Source of the DNA: Siphonodentalium dalli
Taxonomy: Eukaryota; Mollusca; Scaphopoda; Gadilida; Siphonodentaliidae
Reading direction: 5' to 3'
DNA length: 64,000 nucleotides
NCBI GenBank assembly: GCA_032622095.1
Contig: CP136068.1
Span: 9,901,729 to 9,965,728 of the forward strand
This document shows positions 13,030-25,829 of the stretch, piece by piece. The translations under genes were made by a program, and so were the position numbers. Under the pieces are notes generated by a model that saw only the letters and a list, made by a program, of their open reading frames with translations, searched no databases and was not told the origin of the DNA. The stretch's first letter is position 1. Each line of letters starts with the position of its first letter.

Positions 13030-13395
13030 ATGCCGACCGACGAATGACGACAAACGACTGAAAATAATCGACCGACGAATGATGAGGATGACAACGACAA
13101 ATGATGACAAACAACCGACAAACAACAATAACCAACGAAAAAAAAAGACCGATGAAAAAACGACTGATGAACAAATGACAATGATAATGACAAACGATGC
13201 CCGAAGATGATAAACTATCCACGACAAATGACTGATGACAAACGAACGAAGCCTCAAAGGATGAAGACAAACGACAGACAACAAACATGACGACGAACTA
13301 CCAACGATGAAAAACGACAAACGACCAAAAACGAATGACGACAAACACACTGACGAATGACCAGGACGACGGCAAATGAGATGACGACAAACGAT
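13030..13395 (+). repeat. GACGA-rich degenerate simple repeat, block 2
   Basis: Same composition as block 1, with a shared longer segment (GACGAATGATGAGGATGACA matches the first block almost exactly). The blocks probably arose by duplication of a common array. About 290 bp of ordinary sequence separates them. Confidence 0.85.
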
Positions 13396-13746
13396 AAAAT
13401 GAAATAATAATTAACGATATAATTTTTAAAGCAAATACTGAAATAGACCTACCTTTAAAAAGATTTGGAGAACAATGCCTCCAGGACCATGCATGTGTTC
13501 ACAACAGCACCGCCAAAATCTTCATCATATATCAATTCATTGAATTGTAATGGACTGATTGAATCACACATGGTAAGATGGTAACTATGAATTAGGAAAC
13601 ATACTACAATTGCAGCATAAATTGCACGCAACACAAAATTCTTTCTTTGATTTTTTTAAATTTCCATTATGAGGAACTTGAACTGTTGAAGTTTAACGTT
13701 TTGATTCATTGTATGATTATTGAATCTTGATCATTGTTGTCTCCAA

Positions 13747-16147
13747 GGTCCGAATCGGCATCTCTGGTTTAGACTAGGTTTTATTCTAGACCAGGTTTAA
13801 CTCCAGTTTAAACTAGGTTTAAGTAGCGTTTAAACTTGGTTTTACAGTAGTTAAACCAGGTTTATGGGAGTAAAACTGGGTTTTAGCGTACTTAAACCAA
13901 GTTTTGTGATAAACTCAGTTTAAGTTGAAACTAGGTTTTATTAACGTGATAAAGTTATGGTAATATTACTAATTGTTTGTGGTGAATTGGCTATATAATT
14001 ATCAGTATAAGCTTAGGTATATATGATTTATACGTACCATACGTCTCGCCTCGAACATACACCTTTAAATATACTTTGAAAAAAATTCAAAGTTAAACCA
14101 CCCTACCCCAGGTTTGACTAAAACCTAGTATTTTGGGTTTAATTATTCGGCCGATATTTTTCGCCCAATATTGATGTTGTTTCTTCGTGAATATGGGAGT
14201 GTTTATTTTGAATTGGGGGAGGCGTTTATGCGCGGGCGTTTGTCACTCAATGTAGATGCAGGAGAGTCTTAGTGGAATTCGGGGAGGCGATGTCGGTACT
14301 TATGAGATAAATTCTAACAAAATATGTGCCAGTGTGATGGATGATTTCTTGCTATATATGTCTGTTTGCAATTCGCTCGTTCGGATGTCGATTTGGCGGC
14401 TGAGAGCATGGCGGGATCGGACTGATCAGATTGACACGTTAGACACGAACATGACTTTTGAAACTGATTCCTTATTCACAAAAAGGTCTCTTTCGGTCAA
14501 TTTGACGCATGGGTTGGTGGCCCGCCCAAATACCCATCGGAGACACCCCAGCCTTCACCCGGGGGAGGGTAACGGCCACCCATAGGGGGTGGAGTATGGA
14601 CTATTTTGGAGAACTGTAAGGATTTCGGCCAATTTGATAGTATGGGTGGGAGACTCGCCCAAAATAACCCATAGAAACACTCCACCCCTCACATCCGGGG
14701 GGGGGGGGGGGGTACCACCCGAGGGGGTGAACGTGGGATATGGACCATTTTCGAGATTGGTAAGGATTTCGGCAAATTGACGGCATGGATGGATGGCCCG
14801 CTCAAATGTCCCATAGAAACAGCCCACCCCTGAACGCTGGGGGAACAACCCGGCCCAGGAGGTGAACATGGGGTATGGACCATTTTCCAGAACGGTAAGG
14901 ATTTCTGTCACTTTGACGTCAGCAGTTTGGGTAGCCCGCTCCAACTACCCCCTAGAAACACCCTCACCCGGAGGTACCACCCCGAGGGGGTGAAATGGGG
15001 TATGGACCATTTTCGAGAACGGTGGGTGGCACATCCCAAATGCCCCCCATATAAACACCCCACCCCCACCCCGGACCCCATTTCACCCGCGGTAAGGGTG
15101 GGGGTGTTTCTATTACTATATTTGAGGGTGGGCCGTCCATCAATGACGTCATATTGGCCGAAATCCTTACCGTTCTCTATAACGGTCCATACCCCATTAT
15201 ATGGGGTATTTGGGGCGGGCCACCTACACATGCCGTAATATTGACCAACAGAAGCATGTTTTTGCGAATAATGAATAAAATGCTCCATACCCCATTTTCA
15301 CCCCAGCGGGGTGGTACCCTCCAGGGACGAGGGTATGGTGTCTATATGGGATATTTGGAGCGGGCCACACACCCCTGTCGTCAAATTGGCCGAAATCCTT
15401 ACTGTTCTCGTACATGGTTCATATCCCATCTTGGGGTGTTTCTATTCGGTATTTGGGCGTACCCAATTTCCGCCTCCTCTGGTGGGACCCCCCCCCCCGG
15501 TGAGGGGTGGGTAGGGGTGGTTCTATGGTGTATTTTGATCGTGCCACCCACTCCTGCTGCCAAATTAATTAGCCCAAATCCTTACCGTCCATACCCCTGT
15601 TATCCCGGGGTGAGGGGTGATGTTTCTATCGGGTATTATGGGCGAGCCACCCATTCATGCCGTCAAATTCGCCGAAATCCTTCCCGTTCTCAAAAATGGT
15701 CCATACCCCATTTTCACCCGTCCGGATGGTACCCCCGGGGTGGTGGTGTTTCTATGGGGTATTTGTGGCGGGCCCCCACCCATGCCCTCAAGAGATATTT
15801 TTGAGTTCCAAAAGTCACGTTCGTCCATGATATTAGATAATATCTAACCGTTATACAACAGACCGTGCATTCGTCGTGATTTCTCAAAGCGCACGGGTTA
15901 TTCCCCTGATTAGGAGATTATATAGCGACAACAGGTCGCGTGACCGGACAATAAATTGCCAAGTAGCGATAATAAACAGACAGACCACGCCTCCTATTCT
16001 TGCAATTGGACAAGTGTGGCCCACAGGTAACGCAATCGACCAAATCTATGTCGTCCCAGCGGTGGAGAAAAACTTGGTTTTACTACTAAAACCCAGTTTA
16101 AACTGGTAGTTTAAACTAGGTCTAAACTGGAGATGCCGATTCGGACC
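13747..16147 (+). mobile_element. 2.4-kb non-autonomous TIR element, copy 1
   Basis: The ends are inverted repeats: GGTCCGAATCGGCATCTC at the left, and its complement GAGATGCCGATTCGGACC at the right. They are flanked by CAA on both sides (13,744-13,746 and 16,148-16,150), a possible 3-bp target duplication. Subterminal zones carry iterated TTTAAACTAGG/TTAAACCAGG words. The interior holds units of about 140 bp containing 'GGTATGGACCATTTTCGAGA', in one orientation on the left half and inverted on the right half. No transposase is seen; a 109-aa frame at 14,256-14,585 has no recognisable domain. The 3-bp duplication would fit PIF/Harbinger- or CACTA-type transposition, but the superfamily is not established. 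Confidence 0.8.
14500..15790. repeat. Head-to-head tandem array inside TIR element copy 1
   Basis: Units of about 130-150 bp repeat a core of GGGGTATGGACCATTTTC, GAGAACGGTAAGGATTTC and GCCAATTTGACG. They are separated by C-rich/G-rich linkers such as CCCATAGAAACACCCCACCC. Left of about 15,110 the core points right, and beyond it the core is reverse-complemented. The whole interior is therefore a large imperfect palindrome. Confidence 0.75.
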
Positions 16148-16894
16148 CAACAGATTACAACAGCCTAATTCAGTAACTGTCGATAGTGTTGAAGTGGAGA
16201 AAACGTAATTCTTCAGGAAATCAAGCGAACAATATTTAATCTACTCTCGATTCTACAAAAAATGTTTGATATGGCGGCGAAGGTGAAGGCCGGTCTTTGG
16301 GATATACTATGGTAGTAATTTCTGGACCAATTAAATGCCGTAAGCCGGATCGCAGGGCGGTCGCTAGACGGGGAATAATTAGTTATTATGCTCATAATAT
16401 CCCAATTAATTTTATCGGATGAAAAGGATGTAATTAATCCTCGGTAAGAACGGATTATCTGGCTAGAATCTGGGAATAAATTTCATCATTTTCTGCTGGA
16501 TTTTGCGAAGTCCCACCGACCGGAACTCACGTGCCAATTTCTTCAAATTCTATACCCGCAATCTTGAAAAATCACTGATGGATATAGAAAGAAATTATAT
16601 GACGTCATTCACACGCCTTAGGTACAATCACCCTTGGTGGTTGCTATTAGCTATGTATTATCTCAATGTTGCCCTATCCGTTTCTGTTTGCCTTTTGGAA
16701 AAAAATATAGTTTGTTCAGCCCATTTTCAGACCTTTTAAATGGACACACTGTTCCATTCCCTTAAAACAACAACTTCAAACCTGGGTCAGCTGACTCAAG
16801 TGACAGCTAGACATTCACATTTGTGGAAACGTGTTTAGTTCATTCGGAGCTCATAATGTAACGTCAAACAAAACCGGCACATTATCTGCTTATA
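16148..16894. other. Spacer between the two TIR elements
   Basis: Non-coding sequence with no gene found. Chance ORFs on both strands lack motifs. Confidence 0.5.
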
Positions 16895-17053
16895 AAGAAC
16901 TTGTTTTACGCAGATGAACTGCTTAGAATCGCCACATTTGGAGTCGATAATATGCTGAAAATGAGGGCATTTTAGTCCTATTATGGACTCATAATGGGGC
17001 GATTCTGGGCAGAATATGTGCGGACAATGAATAAGCCAACCCACGTCTTTTCA
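16895..17053 (+). repeat. Older dispersed repeat, left half, split by TIR copy 2
   Basis: Contains CTTAGAATCGCCACATTTGGAGTCGATAATATGCTG and a closing GGCGATTCTGGGCAG, parallel to 8,830-8,985. The similarity resumes after 19,560. The 2.5-kb TIR element therefore landed within this older repeat. Confidence 0.5.
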
Positions 17054-19560
17054 GGTCCGAATCGGCATCTCTGGTTTAGACTAGGTTTTATTCTAGACCT
17101 GGTTTAACTCCAGTTTAAACTAGGTTTAAGTAGGGTTTAAACTTGGTTTTACAGTAGTTAAACCAGGTTTATGGGAGTAAAACTGGGTTTTAGCATACTT
17201 AAACCAAGTTTTGTGATAAACTCAGTTTAAGTTGAAACTAGGTTTTATTAACGTGATAAAGTTATGGTAATATTACTAATTGTTTGTGGTGAATTGGCTA
17301 TATAATCATCAGTATAAGCTTAGGTATATATGATTTATACGTACCATACGTCTCGCCTCGAACATACACCTTTAAATATACTTTGAAAAAAATTCAAAGT
17401 TAAACCACCATACCCCAGGTTTGACTAAAACCTAGTTTTTTGGGTTTAATTATTCGGCCGATATTTTTCGCCCAATATTGATGTTGTTTCTTCGTGAATA
17501 TGGGAGTGTTAATTTTGAATTGGGGGAGGCTTTTATGCGCGGGCGTTTGTCACTCAATGTAGATGCAGGAGAGTCTTAGTGGAATTCGGGGAGGCGATGT
17601 CGGTACTTATGAGATAAATTCTAACAATATATGTGCCAGTGTGATGGATGATTTCTTGCTATATATGTCTGTTTGCAATTCGCTCGTTTGGATGTCGATT
17701 TGGCGGCTGAGAGCATGGCGGGATCGGACTGATCAGATTGACACGTTAGACATGAACATGACTTTTGAAACTGATTCCTTATTCACAAAAAGGTCTCTTT
17801 CGGTCAATTTGACGCATGGGTTGATGGCCCGACCAAATATCCATCAGAGACACCCCAGCCTTCACCCGGGGGAGGGTAACGGCCACCCTGAGGGGGTGGA
17901 GTATGGACTATTTTGGAGAACTGTAAGGATTACGGCCAATTTGATGGTATGGGTGGGTGGCTCGCCCCAAATAACCCATAGAAACACCCCACCCCTCACA
18001 TCCGGGGGGGGTACCACCGAGAGGGTGAACGTGGGATATGGACCATTTTCGAGACTGGTAAGGATTTCGACCATTTGACGGCATGGATGGATGGCCCGCT
18101 CAAATGTCCCATAGAAGCAGCCCACCCTTGAACGCTGGGGGAACCACCCAGGAGGTGAAAATGGGGTATGGACCATTTTCGAGAACGGTAAGGATTTCCG
18201 TCAATTTGACGTCAGCAGAGTGTGTAGCCCGCTCCAACTACCCCCTAGAAACACCCTCACCCGGAGGTACCACCCCGAGGGGGTGAAATGGGGTATGGAC
18301 CATATTCGAGAACGGTGGGTGGCACATCCCAAATGCCCCCCATAGAAACACCCCACCCCACCCCGGACCCCATTTTCACCCGCTCGGGTAGAACCACCCG
18401 CGGTAAGGGTGGGGGTGTTTCTATGACTATATTTGAGGGCGGGCCGCCCACCAATGACGTCATATTGGCCGAAATCCTTACCGTTCTCGATAACGGTCCA
18501 TACCCCATTCTATGGGGTATTTGGGCGTGCCACCTACACATGCCGTAATATTTACCAACAGAGGCATGTTTTTGCGAATAATGAATAAAATGCTCCATAC
18601 CCCATTTTCACCCCAGCAGGGTGGTACCATCCAGGGATGAGGGTAGGGTGTCTATATGGGATATTATTTGGAGCGGGCCACACACCCCTGTCGTCAAATT
18701 GGCCGAAATCCTTACCGTTCTCGAACATGGTTCATATCCCATCTTCACCCTCGGGTGGTGACCCACCCCACCCCGCCCGGATGTGAGGGGTGTGGTGTTT
18801 ATATGCGTTATTTTATGTACCCTTCCCCGGGGGTGAGGGTTGGGGTGTTTCTATTCGGTATTTGGGCGTACCCAATTTCCACCTCCTCTGGTGGGACCCC
18901 TCCCCCCCCGGTGAGGGGTGGGTAGGGGTGGTTCTATGGTGTATTTTGATCGTGCCACCCACTCCTGCTGTCAAATTAATTAGCCTAAATCATTATACCG
19001 TCCATACCCCTGTTATCCCGGGGTGAGGGGTGATGTTTCTATCGGGTATTATGGGCGAGCCACCCTTTCATGCCGTCAAATTCGCCGAAATCCTTCCCGT
19101 TCTAAAAAATGGTCCATACCCCATTTTCACCCGTCCGGATGGTACCCCCGGGGTGGTGGTGTTTCTATGGGGTATTTGTGGCGGGGCCTCACCCATGCCC
19201 TCAAGAGATATTTTTGAGTTCCAAAAGTCACGTTCGTCCATGATATTAGATAATATCTAACCGTTATACAACAGACCGTGCATTCGTCGTGATTTCTCAA
19301 AGCGCACGGGTTATTCCCCTGATTAGGAGATTATATAGCGACAACAGGTCGCTTGAACGGACAATGAATTGACAAGTAGCGATAATAAACAGACAGACCA
19401 CGCCTCCTATTCTTGCAATTGGACAAATGTGGCCCACAGGTAACGCAATCGACCAAATCTATGTCGTCCCAGCGGTGGAGAAAAACTTGGTTTTACTACT
19501 AAAACCCAGTTTAAACTGGTAGTTTAAACTAGGTCTAAACTGGAGATGCCGATTCGGACC
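17054..19560 (+). mobile_element. 2.5-kb non-autonomous TIR element, copy 2
   Basis: Same orientation and termini as copy 1 (GGTCCGAATCGGCATCTC ... GAGATGCCGATTCGGACC) and nearly identical through the subterminal iterons. Length differences lie in the internal array: extra linker sequence around 18,730-18,850 and small gaps elsewhere. Flanks are TCA on the left and ATA on the right, so no clear target duplication survives. The frame matching the 109-aa frame of copy 1 runs to 171 aa here (17,563-18,078) only because the array stays open. I see no domain and do not regard it as a gene. Confidence 0.8.
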
Positions 19561-19720
19561 ATAGCCTTTAACTCGCGTTTCAAGGTGGCCCATCAAACGA
19601 AATAACGGATATGACTACAGTGTCTGCTTATTTCCGAATAAAATAATTGCATTGTGTACATAGTTCACATTATAGGTCGATTATGTGCGTATCTGCGCGA
19701 CGATATGTTGCGCATGCGAT
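19561..19720 (+). repeat. Older dispersed repeat, right half
   Basis: Continues the alignment to the copy at 8,830-9,140. Shared phrases include ACATTATAGGTCGATTATGTGCGTAT here and ACATCATAGGTCGATTGTTTGCGTAT there. This supports insertion of TIR copy 2 between the halves. Confidence 0.5.
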
Positions 19721-20240
19721 AACCCAATGTAAATTGTCGTTCGTGTCGTTAATCGACAATGGTGTTGTAATGATATGGTTAGTTCACGCACCCGATAATA
19801 AGTGACATCGTTCAAATCTGTTTGATATTTGATAATAAAATGTCAACATATCATCCTGCAAATATGTTAACATTAGAAGTTAATATCCACATATGTTCAT
19901 ATGAACTTATATGATTCTGAAATAAGCTCATAGTTGACTTAAACCCGTTATTTCGTTCTGAGGCCCGAGCCACAGCAAAAACATATTATAAATGGCGAAC
20001 AGCTGGTACATGTAGGTCGATTTAGGTTAACATAGAGCGTAAATGTAATTCAGATTTAAATACTGCCGATATGGGCTTATATATATGTTCTTGAAATAAG
20101 TTCAATATGAAATTATTTTCGAGAGAACATGCTGGATATTTCTTCCACTTGAATGTGATATAAGTTGCCACCATAGTCCAATTTTAATGCCGGATCATGT
20201 TTTCAACATATCGATCGTGGACATTTTTCATTTAACAAAT
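19721..20240. other. Non-coding stretch, nothing recognised
   Basis: No supportable gene or repeat. Confidence 0.45.
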
Positions 20241-20470
20241 ACACACAGGGCACAATCTGCATGTCTAATATAATATGGCGGCAATAAATTGATTAAATTA
20301 AATCTTATTATGAAACATAAATCATAACACACAGGGCACAATCTGCATGTCTAATATAATATGGCGGCAATAAATACACACAGGGCACAATATGCAAGTC
20401 TAATATAATATGGCGGCAATAAATACACACAGGGCACAATCTGTATGTCTAATCAAATATGGCAATACTT
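20241..20470 (+). repeat. 49-bp minisatellite, four units
   Basis: Units starting ACACACAGGGCACAATCTGC begin at 20,241, 20,327, 20,376 and 20,425. The last three follow a 49-bp period. The first is separated by a 37-bp insertion (an ATTGATTAAATTAAATC-type segment). Each unit ends in ATATGGCGGCAATAAAT. The last unit is decayed. Confidence 0.85.
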
Positions 20471-21254
20471 CCGATAATTGTGGGGCGACGAGTTTTGCAA
20501 TTTATTTCGTCGAGGCTATATTGACTGCATATACGTTTTCAGCAATTTGGTTCGAGAGATGCACATTGCCACGATATCCACTAGTGTTATGTATGAATAC
20601 ACCATGACATGTTTCAATACCCCCATTGGAACACATCGTGCTTACCAACAATTTGAACAATGTTCACTATATACAAAGTCTCATATTGTCAACACAGGCA
20701 CATCCTGGATTTAACTAGTATAGCTATTTTCAACTTTGGTAAATACATTTGGCAGTAATCAACTACTTCTCTGTTTCGATGAGTAATTTATGGCATCGCA
20801 CGATTAATAGTACTGATGCAAATCAACAGTACCAAGATCAATTTCCTTTTAACAACCATTTGCGAGAATATATTTTAATTAAATAATCGCCTGGATACAT
20901 ACTCGCTTCTCCATAACAAAATGTATACCAATTGTTAATTCTAAGTTTCACAGAACTTGTCCTCCAATCCCTTATTTGTAATGTATTATTTATGCATAAT
21001 ACTATTAAAAATATCTTTAATTCAAAATTGTTTATTCATTGACTTCCTTATCGTGTGCCATCATGGTTAATAATTCGCGTTTATTTCAACATGTTACTTC
21101 GTTACAAAATGAAAATAATACTGATATAGTGCGACACTGTTATTGAATCATTATTGTGAATTGTGATATTGGTTATCCGTTTTTAATTAACAAAACGACT
21201 AGATCAACATTCACCTATTATAGAGGATCGTGACTAAAATAGGTAAATATAGGA
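20471..21254. other. Non-coding stretch, nothing recognised
   Basis: AT-rich, with two overlapping short chance frames (20,410-20,714) arising partly from the minisatellite. Confidence 0.45.
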
Positions 21255-22580
21255 TACTAGGGGGTGCCCGTCACAAAATGACGGGTATATAAATGTTCTT
21301 TGTTATTTTCTAGTGTCCGCGGTCATGAATGGTCATGCTTCTCTTTTTTGTTACTGGATGAGCGTTGAAACACTTTATTTCACTAAACACTGTATTTATA
21401 CACACCCATCCCAAAAATGCGAATGCACATATTGAACGAAACAAAATCACCATATTACTTTAAATATTACTATACACCAACTGAAATATACTCAATTCAG
21501 GAGCCTTTATTCAGCGACGAAGGGAGCTTGCGGCACATTTTGAAAGGGACCCCCTTTGGAACCTGTATCCAGCATGCAGCCTAAGGATCACATGCACTCC
21601 CTACACTGCGCGGCCCATTTGTGGGAACACTTTATTTTGCTAAAACTGTATTTTATACCCCCCCCATTACCTCAACCCACATATATGCATGCACATATGG
21701 AACGCAACAATCAGGATAGTTTAATTTATCTATACTAACTGAAACAGGCTCCATTCGGGAGCCTTTATTTAGCGGGGGAGGGGAGCACATTATACATTTT
21801 GATCTTTAAACATTCTTTTTATTAGATTTTCACTCAACTGAAAGATTAAAAGAGCATTAATTAGCGTCGGCAGTATTGTTTACATTGTATTATTAGTCCT
21901 GGCCCGGGAATGTGGTTTTAATAACTGAGTTCCGGCTATTCTACTGAACGGTACCCACTGGCGGGAGGTCAGACTGTGTCCATTCGCCATCTTCCGGGTA
22001 TACCGGCACTCCTTCCATTCCACACTCAATGCACAACTTTCATATCAATGTCAGCATTCTTTACTTATGTTCACACCGAACTGGCAAATTAAAATACCAT
22101 ATTAGAACCTATTCCCAACAATGGTAGAACGTTCGAGTATTGACTCTACACGTACCCACTACATGCATTCCGCGACAAAATCAACATTCGTTACCTAAAT
22201 TCACACTGAAACTGAACTGAAAATTAATTTAGCGCCTATTTCCAACAACGCTTTGGTAGAGCGCATGGAAGTTTCGTCTACAATAGCAAAGCAAGTCTAG
22301 GTTTGCGTTTCGACAAACGTCATAAGAAATAGTGTCTATATACTTGAGTGCAAATACTGCATTTGGGGACCATGTTAGATTTCAGGTTTGCTTTGACCAA
22401 TCGACTTGAAATTTGATGAGTCATCTTTTACGACACAGTATAGGCCGTGGTACACATTGCACGCATCATTGAACAGTTATAAACGCGCCAAAAGCGTGAC
22501 CGAGTTATACACACACAAAGACACCCTCACACCCTGATACACACACACACCTCCACATACGACGGGTTTATATATAGATG
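21255..22580 (+). repeat. Interspersed element with internal duplication
   Basis: Opens with ATACTAGGGGGTGCCCGTCA, forming a small stem with TGACGGGTA, and closes near ACGACGGGTTTATATATAGATG. Inside, two related blocks (about 21,366-21,545 and 21,624-21,795) share GAACACTTTATTTTGCTAAA-like and GGAGCCTTTATTTAGCG-like phrases. No ORF of note. Resembles other non-autonomous interspersed repeats in the window in starting at a CTAG-type boundary; family not identified. Confidence 0.5.
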
Positions 22581-22674
22581 TCTGACCTGGTTACATGTGC
22601 ACATTATTATTGCATTGCAATACGGGCAATTGTTGGTGTTAAAATGACAGCATCATAACATAGCTCAACTTTAT

Positions 22675-23290
22675 AGGAAAAACGTTGTTGGTTAATTTGG
22701 ATTTTCCTGCTATTTGGAACTGAAACATTTATTTTCTTTCAAACTTTATCATTTAAACGGATATTGTAATAACGCCAACGTATTAATCCATATGGTGTAG
22801 TAGTCATCTAACAAGTATATGGAGAAAGACTTTAACATATAGTTTGAACGGTTTGCGAGATATTTGATTTTAGCTACCCCTCCCCAAACATGTTTTTGGT
22901 CGAAAAATTACATATTTGTTATAACAACTTTATCAAATTTCCCAATTGATCATAATGGCACCCAATATGACTCGTATGCTGAACATTGGGCTCGGAGACA
23001 TTGTGTAAGTGATTAAAGGCGTGTTTAGTCCCCAAGACCACCAGTTACAACATAACATTTTATTGATAACAGTTAATTTAAACATTCATCGACGCCGACA
23101 TTGGAGGACTAAAATATTTGATTTAAACAGCATATGACACACAGTTTATACATAAAGTTTCACAATCATCAAACAAAATCACCTTTGTTGCCTAAATTGT
23201 CACTTGTTACTTGTTAGTAAGTAATAAGAAATATAGAACACAAATATTATGTTCAAATGAATCCTCACTTTTGTCGCACAAATATGACAG
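22675..23290 (+). repeat. Dispersed repeat pair, copy A
   Basis: Shares long diverged collinear similarity with about 62,540-62,910. Examples are TTTCCCAATTGATCATAATGG, AGTGATTAAAGGCGTGTT, and ATGTTCAAATGAATCCTCAC at the end. Both copies are non-coding and in the same orientation. Confidence 0.65.
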
Positions 23291-23974
23291 TTCTCTCAGT
23301 TTAATATACCGGTAGAATGGTATGTCTAAATCAAAAGCAAAATATTATGATACAAATATATGTAGCTGAGATAACGTTGTCATATATTCAGTTCGTTTGG
23401 GCGTTAAAGACGTAGGTGCTGTTTACACATAGCCTGTTATCGATTTATGCGGCGAACGCTTTATCCGGCGAAAGTTACTGCAGTCTGTATTCACATCGCC
23501 GTCGAAGATACGCATATATTCATTTGTCTCATTTGCTTGTCAATTCTTTCACATTAATTCTAACTAAACTGCAATGTGATATTGTTGTACACATGTAAAC
23601 ATCTATCAGATTCGTTTAGAGGTATGATGAAGTATAGTAAAGTGCAAAATTTTAGAAATGGAAATGCCGAAATTATGAATATCCAACTCGAACTTTCAGG
23701 TATTGCTCTTAGTAATGTTATAGATATTTAAATAACAATGTTAAATGTTTGTTTGAGTTCATAGACAATATGTGAAGTGAGTGTCGCGTCAAAAGCATGG
23801 CCATTGTCAGTTTTGAGATCACTTCGTCGCATACATCTACAAATTGGTGTCTAATCATTGGATTGGATTATATATTATATATTTAAGTATTAACATCGCG
23901 ACTCAGTTTCTGTTTCCACATAATACAATAAGATATGTTTTTCATTTATTTGGGCATTCACCATGTCCATGTAT
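23291..23974. other. Non-coding stretch, nothing recognised
   Basis: No supportable gene. Short chance ORF at 23,416-23,598. Confidence 0.45.
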
Positions 23975-24600
23975 ACAGACAGGGCCGTGGCGACGGGTTG
24001 GGGTGTCTCATCCCAACTGTACCAACATTAGCTCTTTCTTTTCCAAATTGTCGGACTGAAATGGCCATCAGTTGGAAATGATCCAACCTTAGATGGGTGT
24101 CAAGTTTGGAAAATGTCCAACATTTGGAAAGATTAAGGCAAGTCGAGATGCTTGGATTTTGCAAATTTCAAGGCTCAGATTAAAAAAAAATTTCACACCG
24201 GACCATAACCATGGTCGATCCGGTAATATTATGTCTTGATCCCTCCCCATGGGCAGTCAAAAACAGCTATCTAATTTAACAGAAACAAATCGGGGTTCAA
24301 GTTGCTTGACATCAGACAACTACACATGTTAGGATTGGGCAATTTCCAGGTTTAGACACTGGTTCAGATCTAAAGAAAGTCGCTTACGGGGCCGCTTAGA
24401 TGATTGGAGTATATAAGGCTACCATCCAGGTATTTGAGTGGAAAGTTTGATTTAAGCACAAGGGGTATGTAAATGGAATTACGCGTACTTGATAGTTTGG
24501 TGAGATTCAAAATGGGATGCAGTTGGAAATTGCAACGATGGACATGTGGCCACACCCCCTCCAAAGCAGAACCTATATACCCGTTCCTGTATGCATAAGT
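23975..24600 (+). repeat. 'CAGTTGGAAAT' dispersed repeat, copy 2
   Basis: Contains AATGGCCATCAGTTGGAAATG, CAAACTTGGAAA-like words and GATGCAGTTGGAAATTGCAA, in the same order as the copy at 9,805-10,235. No ORF. Confidence 0.55.
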
Positions 24601-24650
24601 CCACGACGCACTCAGCGTGGACTATACATGTTCAAAATTAGATTATTGGA

Positions 24651-25000
24651 CTAATTATCCATTACGTTTGAATCAATTGAAACAAGCCATCCCATCCATT
24701 CCATATTAGCCCAGTCAATTAACCAAAAAATCGTGACTGGCCGGATTAAAGCATGAAATTTGGTACATATGTTCTTTGAACAAACGGTAATCTTTTTGGC
24801 GGGGGGTGCCCGGATTACCAGATACTGTTGAGAAATAAATTTGGTTTCCATGGCAACGGCATCTGGAAATTGGAGGAAATGGGAAATACCTCTTTCTGTG
24901 AAACTATTTGGTACTATGTTTGATGTTAGTATCTAAGTTGAGAACACAAGTGATTGGCCACTTCATAATATAAATGGGGAGAGACATATATGTCAAGGTC
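24651..25000 (+). repeat. Dispersed repeat, inverted partner at 58,800-59,010
   Basis: The block with ATCGTGACTGGCCGGATTAA, AGCATGAAATTTGG, GGGGGGTGCCCGG and TTTCCATGGCAACGGCAT has its reverse complement at 58,840-59,000. AGGTCAAGGTCA words at 25,565-25,600 have counterparts at 58,680-58,720. The pieces look like one element family in opposite orientations, about 34 kb apart. Confidence 0.6.
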
Positions 25001-25829
25001 ATTCACTAAGGTCAATGTCATTTAATAATAAGTTAATTTACACCAAGTAATTCTACATTCACTTGCCCATAAATGCATTTATTTCGCAAATAACCCCAAA
25101 CCATGTAATTTATGAAGAATCGGGAGTTTCTTGCCTTCAATTTGTTGTAAGAACTGCCTTATAGATGTATTTCGTTTTCAAGTTTGAACTATTTGAATGG
25201 TCATAATCAGGGCCTGATTATGACAATTTTGTATGTGAGCTGCACATCTTTGCCATGGTAATAGCCTGTCATATGTAATTAAAAAAATGGGTTTCGTAAA
25301 ATGTTTTGTGAATTTTCAGCAACATATGTTTTCTTAAAGCCCATATACTGGATACATTGGAAACCAACGTTAACAAGCTTCTTATCACTTAGTTTCCTAA
25401 AATTGGTGTTACCATAGCAACAGTGTGTGATTTCTGAGAATTCTGGAAAATGATCATATATAAAGTATATTGGTGATAGGACTGGACTTATTTGTGGATA
25501 TAAATATATAATAATATTTATATCAATCTATTCTCCATAACGGACCGCCAGTACTCATCTCAAGGGTCAAGGTCACTGTGAAAGGTCAAGGTCATTGTAA
25601 AAAAAATGCTGTCTTATAACTTTAGGTCATATTGTTTATCTTTATGATTAACCTACCCCAATTTGTTGCATTAGTCCATGAGCTGGTATGACCCCTGGTG
25701 CACCCACTTCTTCTTTGGTATTTTTATGTACCCTAATGTGTTACCATTATGATGTGGTGGGGGCAATGGTATCCCATATACGAGGGATGCCATTGTGATT
25801 GAATTTAACAGGCCATGTGTAATTTTGTG
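25001..25829. other. Non-coding stretch with AGGTCAAGGTCA words
   Basis: No gene. Repeated 'GGTCAAGGTCA' words occur at about 25,563-25,600. They resemble nuclear-receptor half-sites but probably belong to the repeat shared with 58.7 kb. Confidence 0.4.

Noticed and set aside
12377-13350. Ser/Phe/Val-rich minus-strand ORFs up to 146 aa
   Set aside because: Caused by the GACGA-rich simple repeat; no start context or domain.
14256-18078. Conserved 109/171-aa frame in both TIR elements as a transposase or captured gene
   Set aside because: Conservation follows from the elements being recent copies; the extension in copy 2 runs into the C/G-rich array, and no motif is visible.
25560-25605. Nuclear-receptor direct-repeat response element (AGGTCAAGGTCA)
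   Set aside because: The words recur in the inverted copy at 58.7 kb and belong to a dispersed repeat; no gene is nearby.
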